Assembly (NCBI GenBank): GCA_944387015.1
Contig: CALXDH010000002.1
Location: 62,001-126,000, forward strand
DNA length: 64,000 bases
Direction: 5' to 3'
Origin: an uncultured Oscillospiraceae bacterium
GTDB taxonomy: Bacteria; Bacillota; Clostridia; Oscillospirales; Oscillospiraceae
The translations under genes were made by a program, and so were the position numbers. Under the pieces are notes generated by a model. The model did no database searches. It was given only the letters and a program-made list of their open reading frames with translations, and was not told the origin of the DNA. Positions 55,102 to 62,448 of this stretch are shown in pieces. The number at the start of each line of letters is the position of its first letter. Position 1 is the stretch's first letter.

Positions 55102-55323
55102 TTACTGTACTTCGATCATCTCGGCGTCTGCCTTGCGGACGCTGAGTTCATAGCCGCGTACATTCAGTTCCATGGGGTCGCCCAGAGGGGCCACCTTGCG
55201 CACATGGATCTCCACGCCCCGGGTGATGCCCATGTCCATGATGCGCCGCTTGACGGCGCCTTCCCCGTGGAGCTTTACCACTGTGGCGTTTTGCCCCACC
55301 TTTACATCTTTCAGTGTCTTCAT
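55102..55323 (-). CDS. feoA: FeoA family protein (second copy)
   Basis: A 73-residue SH3-like FeoA domain: MKTLKDVKVGQNATVVKLHGEG, RRIMDMGITRGVEIHVRKVAPLGDPMELNVRGYELSVRKADAEMI. It is thought to regulate or assist FeoB at the cytosolic face. AGGAGGAG precedes ATG 55323. It sits between another feoA and feoB. Confidence 0.93.
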   Translation of the reverse strand: MKTLKDVKVGQNATVVKLHGEGAVKRRIMDMGITRGVEIHVRKVAPLGDPMELNVRGYELSVRKADAEMIEVQ

Positions 55324-55335
55324 TTCCGCTCCTCC

Positions 55336-55548
55336 TCAAATCATGATGCGGATCGCCATGGATGCGTCCAAAGCGATCCGGCTGTCTTTTACCTGCAGGA
55401 TGAGATTTCCGCCCATCTTGCTGACCACCGTGATCGTCGAATCCACCACAAAGCCAAGCTCTGCCAGATGCTGGCGGACTTCGTCTTTGCCGGTGATTTT
55501 TCGAATGGTGACCGTCTCGCCGATTGCGGCCATTGTCAAAGGAATCAA
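55336..55548 (-). CDS. feoA: FeoA family protein (first copy, TTG start)
   Basis: A 70-residue FeoA-type protein starting at TTG 55548 with GAGGAGG 6 nt upstream: IPLTMAAIGETVTIRKITGKDEVRQHLAELGFVVDSTITVV...GGNLILQVKDSRIALDASMAIRIMI. It diverges from the second copy. Paired feoA genes before feoB are common in Clostridia. A promoter with iron boxes precedes it. Confidence 0.9.
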   Translation of the reverse strand: MIPLTMAAIGETVTIRKITGKDEVRQHLAELGFVVDSTITVVSKMGGNLILQVKDSRIALDASMAIRIMI

Positions 55549-55623
55549 TGCCGTCCTCCTCTCCCAGGCAAGTGCCGGGCCTGTGTGCATACAGAAGTTA
55601 GTTGCGACTACCTCTTACCGGGT

Positions 55624-55643
55624 GTTAGTTTATGATAACTAAC
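55624..55643. promoter_or_regulatory. DtxR-like palindrome in the feoA promoter
   Basis: GTTAGTT-N6-AACTAAC, lying between and over the -35 and -10 elements of the feoA promoter, a position suited to repression. Confidence 0.75.
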
Positions 55644-55655
55644 TCCAGTTGTCAA
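55627..55655 (-). promoter_or_regulatory. Sigma-A promoter of the feo operon
   Basis: Minus-strand TTGACA (55655-55650), 17-bp spacer, TAAACT (55632-55627). Confidence 0.82.
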
Positions 55656-55679
55656 GCTTTTCCTGGCAGGGAAGTAAAA

Positions 55680-55699
55680 GTTAGTTTGCTTTCACTAAC
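55680..55699. promoter_or_regulatory. DtxR-like palindrome, distal feo site
   Basis: GTTAGT-N8-ACTAAC, about 25 bp upstream of the feo -35 box and between the divergent feo and flavodoxin promoters. Confidence 0.6.
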
Positions 55700-55790
55700 T
55701 TTTGGGCGATTCCTCTGTTGAAATTGCGGCATTTTTGAAGGACACAGCCGCTGCGTCAAAGGCAGGCAGGAGAAATTTTGAAAAACAGGG

Positions 55791-55819
55791 TTGACAGTAC
55801 AAACGGGCTATGGTATTCT
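55791..55819 (+). promoter_or_regulatory. Sigma-A promoter of the flavodoxin gene
   Basis: TTGACA (55791-55796), 17-bp spacer, TATTCT (55814-55819). Confidence 0.85.
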
Positions 55820-55827
55820 GACTTTGC

Positions 55828-55901
55828 GGTTAGACAAAACTAACCAAAGGCGGGCAAAACGTGCCTGTCGACTTTTTCGGCATAGGTTAGTTAAAGCTAA
55901 C
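55828..55901. promoter_or_regulatory. Two DtxR-like palindromes downstream of the flavodoxin promoter
   Basis: GGTTAG-N6-CTAACC at 55828-55845 covers the transcription start region, and GTTAGT-TAAA-GCTAAC is at 55886-55901. Repressor bound here would block initiation or elongation when iron is plentiful. Confidence 0.75.
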
Positions 55902-55943
55902 TATTTTCGCGATCACTTGAACCGGAAAGGAAGGAATCAGACG

Positions 55944-56375
55944 ATGAATCGACTTGCGATCGTATATTGGAGTGGGACCGGCAATACGGAGGCCATGGCG
56001 GAGGGAATTGCCGAGGGCGCCCGGGAAGCCGGTGCGGAAGTGGAACTGATGGGACCCGGCGAGTTTTCCGCGGCCCGGTTTTCCGAGTTCGGCGCGGTGG
56101 CATTCGGCTGTCCCGCCATGGGCAGCGAGGTGCTGGAAGAGTCGGAATTTGATCCCATGTTCACGGACCTGGAAGGGGCCCTGAGCGGGAAGAAGATCGC
56201 GCTGTTCGGCTCCTACGGCTGGGGCGACGGGCAGTGGATGCGGGACTGGTGTGCCCGCTGTGAGGCGGCAAACGCCAATATCTACGATGAAAACGGCCTG
56301 ATAGCCCATGAAACGCCCGATGGCGAGGCCCTGGAGGCCTGCCGGGAACTGGGGCGGAAACTGGCTGCTTGGTAA
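55944..56375 (+). CDS. Flavodoxin
   Basis: A 143-residue flavodoxin with FMN phosphate loop IVYWSGTGNTEAMAEG (about residues 6-21), and the isoalloxazine loops FGCPAMGSEVLEES and FGSYGWGDGQWMRDW. It replaces ferredoxin as a low-potential electron carrier when iron is short, which fits its divergent position next to feo and the iron boxes. GGAAAGGAAGG precedes ATG 55944; upstream in-frame codons lie within the operator region. Confidence 0.94.
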   Translation: MNRLAIVYWSGTGNTEAMAEGIAEGAREAGAEVELMGPGEFSAARFSEFGAVAFGCPAMGSEVLEESEFDPMFTDLEGALSGKKIALFGSYGWGDGQWMRDWCARCEAANANIYDENGLIAHETPDGEALEACRELGRKLAAW

Positions 56376-56571
56376 TGTTTCCCCGCAGTCCGACCCCAAC
56401 GGGCGGACGTGATGATACAATCTCCTTTTTTCCTCAAAGCCCCCGCACGGTGTGCCGTGCGGGGGCGACTCCTGTTTTCAGGACTGTCGGCGGTGGAACG
56501 GTGGGGAAAACAGAAAAAGACGCCCTTCATGGGCGTCTTTTTCCAAAACCGCAGAAAATACGATACGGCCA

Positions 56572-56874
56572 TCAGGCCTGATGGTGCTTGGTGACTTTTT
56601 TGTCAATGGTGAGGATCTCGCCCTCCGGCTCATAGACCACCTTGATGTAGGCGGATACCTTGGGGGCTCCGGCCCGAATGGCCACATGCTGGCACTCCTT
56701 GACGATGTCCATCAGCTGGTCATAGTCATCGCCTTCAATGGTGGTCTCAAAGGGGCCTACGTAATAATGAAGGCCGGTGCTCTTGATGTAGTCGATCACC
56801 TCGTCTACGATGCGCACCAGCTCGTCGCTGTTTTCGGCGACGGGCAGCGATTGGATGGCAACACTTGCCGTCAT
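56572..56874 (-). CDS. MTH1187 family thiamine-binding protein
   Basis: A 100-residue protein of the MTH1187/YkoF-like ferredoxin-fold family (MTASVAIQSLPV, VIDYIKSTGLHYYVGPFETTIEGD, FHVAIRAGAPKVSAYIKVVY-type strands). Relatives bind thiamine or hydroxymethylpyrimidine. AGGAAGGA precedes ATG 56874. It lies 43 bp after the HAD gene of the thiamine salvage operon, in the same direction, and may belong to it. Confidence 0.88.
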   Translation of the reverse strand: MTASVAIQSLPVAENSDELVRIVDEVIDYIKSTGLHYYVGPFETTIEGDDYDQLMDIVKECQHVAIRAGAPKVSAYIKVVYEPEGEILTIDKKVTKHHQA

Positions 56875-56917
56875 AAAAATCCTTCCTTTCTATCATCTGC
56901 CGCGTCGGCGGCGGGAA

Positions 56918-57559
56918 TTACAAAGCCTCGCGCCAGTCGCGGATGGTCTCATCCGCCAGGGCGGTCATCTCCGCCCAGCGGCCGGCGCTGTTTTCATCAT
57001 AGATGCCCACCGTGTAAAAACCGGCCTGCTTGGCGGTGCGGGCGGCGTAGATCGCGTCCTCAAAGGCGGCGGTGTCCGCCGGAGCGGACCCCAGGCGGCG
57101 GGCCGCTTCCAAAAAGACATCCGGGCGGTCTTTGCCGCTGCCAACGGCGTCACAGCTGAGAAGAAACGCAAACTGGTCCGCCACGCCCAAGCGCTCCAGA
57201 CACAGCCGGGCCAGGGGCTCCGGTGTGGCAGTGGCCACGCACAGCCGGGCGCCCCGGCTGCGGAGGGCCTGGACATATGCAGCGGCGCCGGGCTTGAGGG
57301 GAACGTCCCGGCGGTAGTGCTCATCCATGACGGCGTTCATCTCTGCTGCAATGCCCTCCGGCGTACCGGGGAGGGAGAAGCTCTCGATGAACAGCGCGGC
57401 GGACTCCGTCATGGTCATGGGCTTGATGCGCTCCAGCACCGGTTCCACGTTTTCCGTGACGCCCTTCTGGGCCAGGAACTCCCGGCCCAGCCGCTTCCAG
57501 TAGCCCATGGAGTCCACCAGGGTGCCGTCCATGTCGAAGATGCAGAATTGCTTATCCAT
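56918..57559 (-). CDS. HAD-family hydrolase of the thiamine operon
   Basis: A 213-residue HAD phosphatase of the beta-phosphoglucomutase-like subgroup. FDMDGTLVDS (motif I, nucleophile Asp near residue 9), ATATPEP (motif II) and KDRPDVFLEAARRLG / FEDAIYAARTAKQAG (motifs III and IV) are intact. ATG 57559 overlaps the thiE stop by 8 bp. The context suggests a phosphatase in thiamine metabolism, for example on thiamine phosphate or HMP phosphate; substrate unproven. Confidence 0.88.
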   Translation of the reverse strand: MDKQFCIFDMDGTLVDSMGYWKRLGREFLAQKGVTENVEPVLERIKPMTMTESAALFIESFSLPGTPEGIAAEMNAVMDEHYRRDVPLKPGAAAYVQALRSRGARLCVATATPEPLARLCLERLGVADQFAFLLSCDAVGSGKDRPDVFLEAARRLGSAPADTAAFEDAIYAARTAKQAGFYTVGIYDENSAGRWAEMTALADETIRDWREAL

Positions 57560-58214
57560 GAGAGGCCACCATGGTCCGGGCCAGCTCCAGCAGGTGCCGG
57601 GTGGCTGCGCCGGGATCGGGCTGGGCAAAGATGGCGGAGACCACCGCCACGCCGTCCACGCCGCTGCCGGCAAGCTGGGGGAGGTTGCCGGCGTTGATGC
57701 CGCCGATGGCCACTACCGGAATGTCCACGGCCTCGCAGATGGCCCGCATCTCCTCCCGGCTCAGGGACTTGGCGTCCTTTTTGGTGGAGGTGGGGAACAC
57801 CGCGCCCACGCCGATGTAGTCCGCACCGGCGGCCTGGGCGGCCACGGCGGTCTCCACCGTGTTGGCGGAGATGCCCAGGATCTTATCGGGGCCGATCATG
57901 GCCCGCACGTCCTTGCCCACGATGTCGCTCTGGCCCACGTGGACGCCGTCGGCGTCCAGCTCCAGGGCGATGTCGATGGCGTCATTGACCACAAAGGGAA
58001 CGCGGCGCGCTACTGCGGCGGCCTGGAGCTGCCGGGCCTCCGCCAGGAAAGCACCGTGCTCCATCTCCTTTTCCCGGATCTGGAGGAAGGTGGCGCCGTT
58101 TGCCAGCACGTCCTCCACCACCTGCACCAGGGTCTGGCCCTCCTTGAGCCAGGAACTGTCCGTCACCGCATAGAGCAGCATGGCCTTGCGGATCTCATCC
58201 TTGGTAAATCTCAT
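57552..58214 (-). CDS. thiE: Thiamine-phosphate synthase
   Basis: A 220-residue TIM-barrel ThiE joining HMP-PP and hydroxyethylthiazole phosphate to thiamine phosphate. FLQIREKEMEHGAFL, VPFVVNDAIDIALELDADGVHVGQSD and IGVGAVFPTSTKKDA are diagnostic. It overlaps the thiM stop by 20 bp. Confidence 0.95.
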   Translation of the reverse strand: MRFTKDEIRKAMLLYAVTDSSWLKEGQTLVQVVEDVLANGATFLQIREKEMEHGAFLAEARQLQAAAVARRVPFVVNDAIDIALELDADGVHVGQSDIVGKDVRAMIGPDKILGISANTVETAVAAQAAGADYIGVGAVFPTSTKKDAKSLSREEMRAICEAVDIPVVAIGGINAGNLPQLAGSGVDGVAVVSAIFAQPDPGAATRHLLELARTMVASHG

Positions 58215-59022
58215 AGCGCACTCCTTTTTCCAGTTGTTCTTCCGTCAGGTTGAAAATGGCGTCGATCAGGTCGTTGCGGAAGGTGGCGTTGCCGGTGCCG
58301 TGTTCCAGGCGCCGGGCCTCCGCGATCTCACCGGCCACGCCCATGGCCGCCATAGCGGCACAGGCTGCGGTGAAGGGATCCTCCGGCATGGCGCCGCAGA
58401 ACGCGCCCATCATAGAGGTGAGCATGCAGCCGCTGCCGGTGATGCGGGCCATGGTGGCGCAGCCGTTGCGCAGAATCACGGTCCGGCTGCCGTCGGTCAC
58501 CACGTCCATAGGACCGGATACCGCCGCCACGGCGCCGGTCTGCCGGGCGAGAAGCCGGGCGGTCTCCACTGTGCGGGAGAGGGTGTCGGCAGACACCACG
58601 TCCCCCTGTCCCACGTCCACGCCGCGGCCTACCTGCTCCCGCAGGGCCAGGGCCCGGATCTCCGAGGCGTTGCCCCGGATGGCGGCGAAGTGAACGTGCT
58701 CCAGAAGGCGGGCGCTCTCCTGCCGGCGCAGAGCCGTCCCGCCGGCGGCCACCGGGTCCAGCACCACCGGATGCCCCGCGCGATTGGCGGACTGCCCGGC
58801 AGAGATCATGGAGTCCACCTTGCCGATGGCTCCCAGGTTGCACACCAGAGCGTCGGCTCCGGCGGCGCTTTCCGCTGCTTCCCGGATGTCATCGGCCATG
58901 GAGGGGGAGCCGCCGGCGGCCAGGATGATGTTGGCGCAGTCGTTGACGGTGACGAAGTTGGTAATGCACTGCACCAGAGGGGCGGTGTCCCGCACCCGGC
59001 GCAAAGCTGCTGCAAATTCCAT
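58195..59022 (-). CDS. thiM: Hydroxyethylthiazole kinase
   Basis: A 275-residue ribokinase-like ThiM that phosphorylates salvaged thiazole. PLVQCITNFVTVNDCANIILAAGGSPSMADD near the N-terminus and VDPVAAGGTALR, then ITGSGCMLTSMMGAF, where the Cys/Gly region forms the anion hole. AGGAGCAATCT precedes ATG 59022. Confidence 0.95.
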   Translation of the reverse strand: MEFAAALRRVRDTAPLVQCITNFVTVNDCANIILAAGGSPSMADDIREAAESAAGADALVCNLGAIGKVDSMISAGQSANRAGHPVVLDPVAAGGTALRRQESARLLEHVHFAAIRGNASEIRALALREQVGRGVDVGQGDVVSADTLSRTVETARLLARQTGAVAAVSGPMDVVTDGSRTVILRNGCATMARITGSGCMLTSMMGAFCGAMPEDPFTAACAAMAAMGVAGEIAEARRLEHGTGNATFRNDLIDAIFNLTEEQLEKGVRYEIYQG

Positions 59023-59034
59023 AGATTGCTCCTT

Positions 59035-59577
59035 TCAGCGGTTGAGCTGGGACAGCATCCGGTCCAGCATGCCGGTGCGCTTGAGGATCAGCAGCACGGC
59101 CACGCCCATGCAGCCGCCCACCACGGCGGCGGGGGTGTAGAAGGGGATGTAGTAGAAGGGGGACTGGGCGTCCAGACCGTAGAAGAGCTTCATCAGGGGA
59201 TAGGACACCATGGCGCCTACAAAGCCGGTGCCAACGACTTCACCCAGCAGAACCACCCAGAAATTGTGGAATTTCCGGTACAAGAGACCACCCAGGATGG
59301 GTCCGAAGATGGCGCCTGCCACCGCCTGGATGGTCCGGCCGCTGAGCATCCGCAAAATGCCGCACAAAAGCGCTGCAGCGAAGGCGTACCAGGGGCCGAC
59401 AAACACGGCGGCCAGCACGTCCACAAAGTGCTGGAACGGGGCCATAGCGGGGAAGTAGACAAAGGTGTTGAGGACAAAGGCCAGGCAGGCGAACATGGCC
59501 GACAGGATCATTTTGCGGGTGGCGGTGCTCCGGGAACGGGTCAGCGCCGGAGCGGCGGAATCGGTGGAATGGGACAT
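59035..59577 (-). CDS. thiW: ECF transporter S component ThiW (thiazole uptake)
   Basis: A 180-residue membrane protein with about five or six helices. FPAMAPFQHFVDVLAAVFVGPWYAF and FGPILGGLLYRKFHN are typical of ThiW, the predicted hydroxyethylthiazole-specific S component of energy-coupling-factor transporters. The first ~22 residues are hydrophilic. It needs a shared EcfA/A'/T module encoded elsewhere. It is the first gene of the thiW-thiM-thiE-HAD salvage operon under a TPP riboswitch. The lack of thiC, thiG or tenA here points to salvage rather than synthesis from scratch. Confidence 0.9.
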   Translation of the reverse strand: MSHSTDSAAPALTRSRSTATRKMILSAMFACLAFVLNTFVYFPAMAPFQHFVDVLAAVFVGPWYAFAAALLCGILRMLSGRTIQAVAGAIFGPILGGLLYRKFHNFWVVLLGEVVGTGFVGAMVSYPLMKLFYGLDAQSPFYYIPFYTPAAVVGGCMGVAVLLILKRTGMLDRMLSQLNR

Positions 59578-59633
59578 AGTTGAATCCTCCTTGTCAAATC
59601 TGATTTCAGGAGAGATCGGGCACTGTCTGCATA

Positions 59634-59667
59634 GAAAAACGGAATCCCCCGCAAGGGGGGATTCCGT
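59634..59667 (-). terminator. Riboswitch-controlled terminator
   Basis: ACGGAATCCCCC/GGGGGGATTCCGT stem, GCAA loop and TTTTT run on the minus strand, about 55 nt before thiW. Confidence 0.88.
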
Positions 59668-59734
59668 CTGCCGCGTCTGTTTGCCGCAGATTTCGCCGGC
59701 GCCTGCCCGGTGAAACCTGCGGAAAGATCGATCT

Positions 59735-59827
59735 TCGTTGCATCCCTACGTTGGCATTACCCAAATCAGGTGAGGTCGAGGGAAACACCCTCCTCTCAGC
59801 CCTCTTTCGAGAACTCCCTTGCAAGGC
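59735..59827 (-). ncRNA. TPP riboswitch (THI element)
   Basis: On the minus strand the conserved blocks are GGCTGAGAGGA, CTCACCTGATTTGGGTAAT and CAACGTAGGGA, in the order and spacing of the TPP aptamer. A terminator follows about 70 nt later, so TPP binding would switch off thiWME transcription. Confidence 0.95.
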
Positions 59828-59829
59828 AC

Positions 59830-59858
59830 AGTATAGACCCAGGGAGGAGGCTTGTCAA
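59830..59858 (-). promoter_or_regulatory. Sigma-A promoter of the thi operon
   Basis: Minus-strand TTGACA (59858-59853), 17-bp spacer, TATACT (59835-59830). Confidence 0.88.
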
Positions 59859-60003
59859 GCCTTTGACAGGAGGGGGCCGGAATGGGGGATTTTCCAAAAA
59901 AGTTTCACCTGCGTTTTACACGATGCTGGTGCTATCTTTTGCAATGGACCGCTACAATAGTACCAGGGTTCACCGCAGAGGGATTTGAAAAGGGGGTCTT
60001 TCC

Positions 60004-60198
60004 ATGCTTCCCTGCCAGGCAAACTGCCCGGACCACGCGCCGGGCTGTCACAAAAGCTGTCCCCACTGGGCCGCTTATCAGGAAAAACAGAACGTCCAGC
60101 GGCAGAAAAAGAAGGATTATCTCAACTATTACAATGAGCTGTGCGCCACCATGACGCGGCAGTTTTCCGCGCTGTGTGTCCGCCGCCGACCGGTATGA
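60004..60198 (+). CDS. Small Cys-rich hypothetical protein (64 aa)
   Basis: A 64-residue hydrophilic protein with five Cys in the first 19 residues (MLPCQANCPDHAPGCHKSC) and a charged helical middle (YQEKQNVQRQKKKDYLNYYNEL). The Cys/His pattern suggests metal binding. A TACAAT at about 59951 and a weak ribosome site GGGGGTC support expression. I recognise no family. It lies between the thi promoter and the convergent GntR-type gene. Confidence 0.6.
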   Translation: MLPCQANCPDHAPGCHKSCPHWAAYQEKQNVQRQKKKDYLNYYNELCATMTRQFSALCVRRRPV

Positions 60199-60248
60199 GC
60201 GGTGCGGCACGGCGGAAAAACTGCCGGGGCACCGCCTATATCACGCAG

Positions 60249-60280
60249 AAAAGGACGCCTCGTTTTGAGGCGCCCTTTTG
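60249..60280. terminator. Bidirectional terminator
   Basis: Stem GACGCCTC/GAGGCGCC with A and T runs, between the small Cys-rich gene and the GntR-family gene. Confidence 0.78.
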
Positions 60281-60291
60281 TTGATATGCGA

Positions 60292-61035
60292 TCAAATCGG
60301 CCCGGAGGGAGAGGTCTCTTCCTGGGCGTGAAGCTGGTCCTGTTCTGTGATGGCGGTCAGGTTTCCGGCGAGATGCCGGTACATGGCCTCCCGGGCGGTC
60401 TCCGGGTCATGGGCGGCGATGGCATCCACGATCTGACGGTGGGTGTCAATGGTCTCCTGATAGATACGCTGGTCGTTGAGGCTGCCGAACAGCTGCACGG
60501 AGTAGGCGATCACCGGCAGCAGCTTGGGGACCACCCGGTTCTGCGTGCAGCGGGCAATGCGGACATGCAGAGCCTCATCCCGCAGCAGGTGGTTTTCTCC
60601 GGCGTGGATCAAGTCCTCGATCTCTCTGCAGAGGGCCCGCAGCTCCGCCACATCCTCCTCCGTGGCATGCTGGGCCGCAAGAGAGGCGACCCAGGGCTCC
60701 ATGATCAGCCGGATGTCCAGCAGCTCGTGGGCCAGACGCAGCTGGTCCGGCATGTAGGCAAATCCCAGAGGATCGTTGACGACGCCGGTATGCCGGGCCA
60801 CGAACGTCCCCCGGCCCCGGCGGATCTCCAGCACGTTCCGGGCCACCAGCAGCTTTACCGCCTCCCGCACCGTGCCGCGGCCCACATTCAGCTGCTGGGC
60901 CAGTTCAAACTCGTTGGGCAGCTTTTCCCCATGGGTCAGCTGGCGGTCGATGATCAGCTGGCGGATCTGCTCGGCCACCTGCTCCGCCAGAGGGACCTCC
61001 TTGTCTTTCACGGTTTCAAAAAGATACTCACCCAT
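60292..61035 (-). CDS. GntR-family (FadR subgroup) regulator of the sugar-acid operon
   Basis: A 247-residue regulator. The winged helix reads GEKLPNEFELAQQLNVGRGTVREAVKLLVARNVLEIRRGRGTFVA (about residues 37-81); the FCD ligand domain follows (DIRLIMEP, DEALHVRIA, YRHLAGNL). Divergent from the dehydrogenase-LarA-mannitol dehydrogenase operon and therefore its likely regulator. It likely senses a sugar acid. The first FadR-type regulator at 24871 is a distinct paralogue. Confidence 0.92.
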   Translation of the reverse strand: MGEYLFETVKDKEVPLAEQVAEQIRQLIIDRQLTHGEKLPNEFELAQQLNVGRGTVREAVKLLVARNVLEIRRGRGTFVARHTGVVNDPLGFAYMPDQLRLAHELLDIRLIMEPWVASLAAQHATEEDVAELRALCREIEDLIHAGENHLLRDEALHVRIARCTQNRVVPKLLPVIAYSVQLFGSLNDQRIYQETIDTHRQIVDAIAAHDPETAREAMYRHLAGNLTAITEQDQLHAQEETSPSGPI

Positions 61036-61079
61036 GCTTGCCGCCCGTCTTTCTGTCCGCCGGAACCGGCGGTTAATTG

Positions 61080-61093
61080 GTAGGACATCCTAC
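61080..61093. promoter_or_regulatory. Palindrome upstream of the GntR gene
   Basis: GTAGGA-CA-TCCTAC, a perfect 6-2-6 palindrome 45 bp upstream of the GntR-type start, a likely autoregulatory operator. Confidence 0.5.
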
Positions 61094-61258
61094 GTACGTT
61101 CTCTCCTATATAGGTATACCGGATTCCCCCAGCAGAGTCAAGAGTTTGACAAGCTCTTAACGACTCAAACGATTACGCCGCAAGGGTTTAGAGAACTGCC
61201 CAATTTTTTTCAAAACATTTGTTGAATAATATGTCTGCCCTTTTTCAGAAGGAGCAGT

Positions 61259-61288
61259 TATAATGGAGACATAAGACGTGCGACGTCT
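61259..61288 (+). promoter_or_regulatory. Promoter -10 and operator-like palindrome of the sugar-acid operon
   Basis: TATAAT at 61259-61264 is followed by the perfect palindrome AGACGT-GCG-ACGTCT (61274-61288) where transcription should start. The -35 region is weak (TGCCCT at 61236), so an activator may be needed or the palindrome may bind a repressor. Confidence 0.6.
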
Positions 61289-61356
61289 CGGACGGCTGCG
61301 AGGGTTTGTCCGGCGGCGTGGAAAACGGACATTTATTTTGAAAGGGGAACTTCATT

Positions 61357-62385
61357 ATGAAAGCCATCAAGTTTGCAGAGCCCTGGAAGGTTGCCTGTGT
61401 CGACCAGGAGATGCCCACTCCCAAGGAGGGCGAGGCCCTGATCAAGATCCACTGCGCCGCCGTCTGCGGCAGCGACATCGGCGCCTTCCGCGGCACCAAC
61501 GGCCTGGTCAGCTATCCCCGGGTCATCGGCCACGAGCTCAGCGGTGAGATCGTCAGCATCCCCGACGATCCTGCCCAGAATCCCAAGGGCCTGAAGGTGG
61601 GCGACCGGGTGGCTGTGGATCCCTACATCTACTGTGGTCACTGCTACGCCTGCTCCATCGGCCGCACCAACTGCTGCACCAGCCTGAAGGTGCTGGGCGT
61701 CCATGTGGACGGCGGCATGTGCGAGTATTTCTGCCACCCCGCAAACCTGCTGGTGAAGCTGCCCGAGGGCATGAGCTATGAAATGGGCTCCCTGGCCGAG
61801 CCTCTGACCATCGCCCTCCACGGCATCCACCGGGGCAGCCTGAAGGCCGGCGAGTATGTGGCCATCCTGGGCGCCGGCCCCATCGGCCTGTACGCCGGTA
61901 TGGCCGCCGAGGCCTACGGCGCGCACGCCATCATCATCGACATCGTCCAGGAGCGGCTGGACTTCGCCAAGAAGATGGGCGTGGAGTACATCATCAACAG
62001 CAAGGAAGTCGACGCTGTGGAGAAGGTCCGGGAGATCACCGGCGAGGGCGCGCAGCTGGTCATGGAGTGCTCCGGCGCCAACATCCTGATCCGCCAGAGC
62101 CTGGACATGGTCTGCCACGCCGGCCGCATCACCTTCACCGGCTGGCCCAAGCAGGAGACCAGCCTGCCCACCGACATGATCACCCGCAAGGAGATCGACA
62201 TCCGGGGCGCCCGCACCAGCGCCGGCGAGTTTGAGGAGGCTCTGGAGCTGCTCCACAGCGGCAAGGTCAAGCTGATGGACACCGTCACCAAGATCATCTC
62301 CATGGAAGAGGCCCCCGATACCATCATCGACAACGAGAAGAACCCCGGCGATTACATCAAGGTCATCGTCAAGGTCGCGGACTGA
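61357..62385 (+). CDS. Zinc-dependent alcohol dehydrogenase (polyol/sugar-acid dehydrogenase type)
   Basis: A 342-residue MDR-family enzyme. Catalytic zinc ligands are in AAVCGSDIGAF and GHELSGE, structural zinc in CGHCYACSIGRTNC, and NAD(P) binding in ILGAGPIGLYAGMAAEAYGA. It resembles L-idonate/L-gulonate 5-dehydrogenase, threonine dehydrogenase and galactitol-phosphate dehydrogenase; the context favours a sugar acid. AAAGGGG precedes ATG 61357. First gene of the operon. Confidence 0.9.
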   Translation: MKAIKFAEPWKVACVDQEMPTPKEGEALIKIHCAAVCGSDIGAFRGTNGLVSYPRVIGHELSGEIVSIPDDPAQNPKGLKVGDRVAVDPYIYCGHCYACSIGRTNCCTSLKVLGVHVDGGMCEYFCHPANLLVKLPEGMSYEMGSLAEPLTIALHGIHRGSLKAGEYVAILGAGPIGLYAGMAAEAYGAHAIIIDIVQERLDFAKKMGVEYIINSKEVDAVEKVREITGEGAQLVMECSGANILIRQSLDMVCHAGRITFTGWPKQETSLPTDMITRKEIDIRGARTSAGEFEEALELLHSGKVKLMDTVTKIISMEEAPDTIIDNEKNPGDYIKVIVKVAD

Positions 62386-62448
62386 TCCCCAGCCGGGGAG
62401 GGCGGCGCCCTCCCCGGCACCATGTGCTGTAAAGAGGAGAAGCAAACC

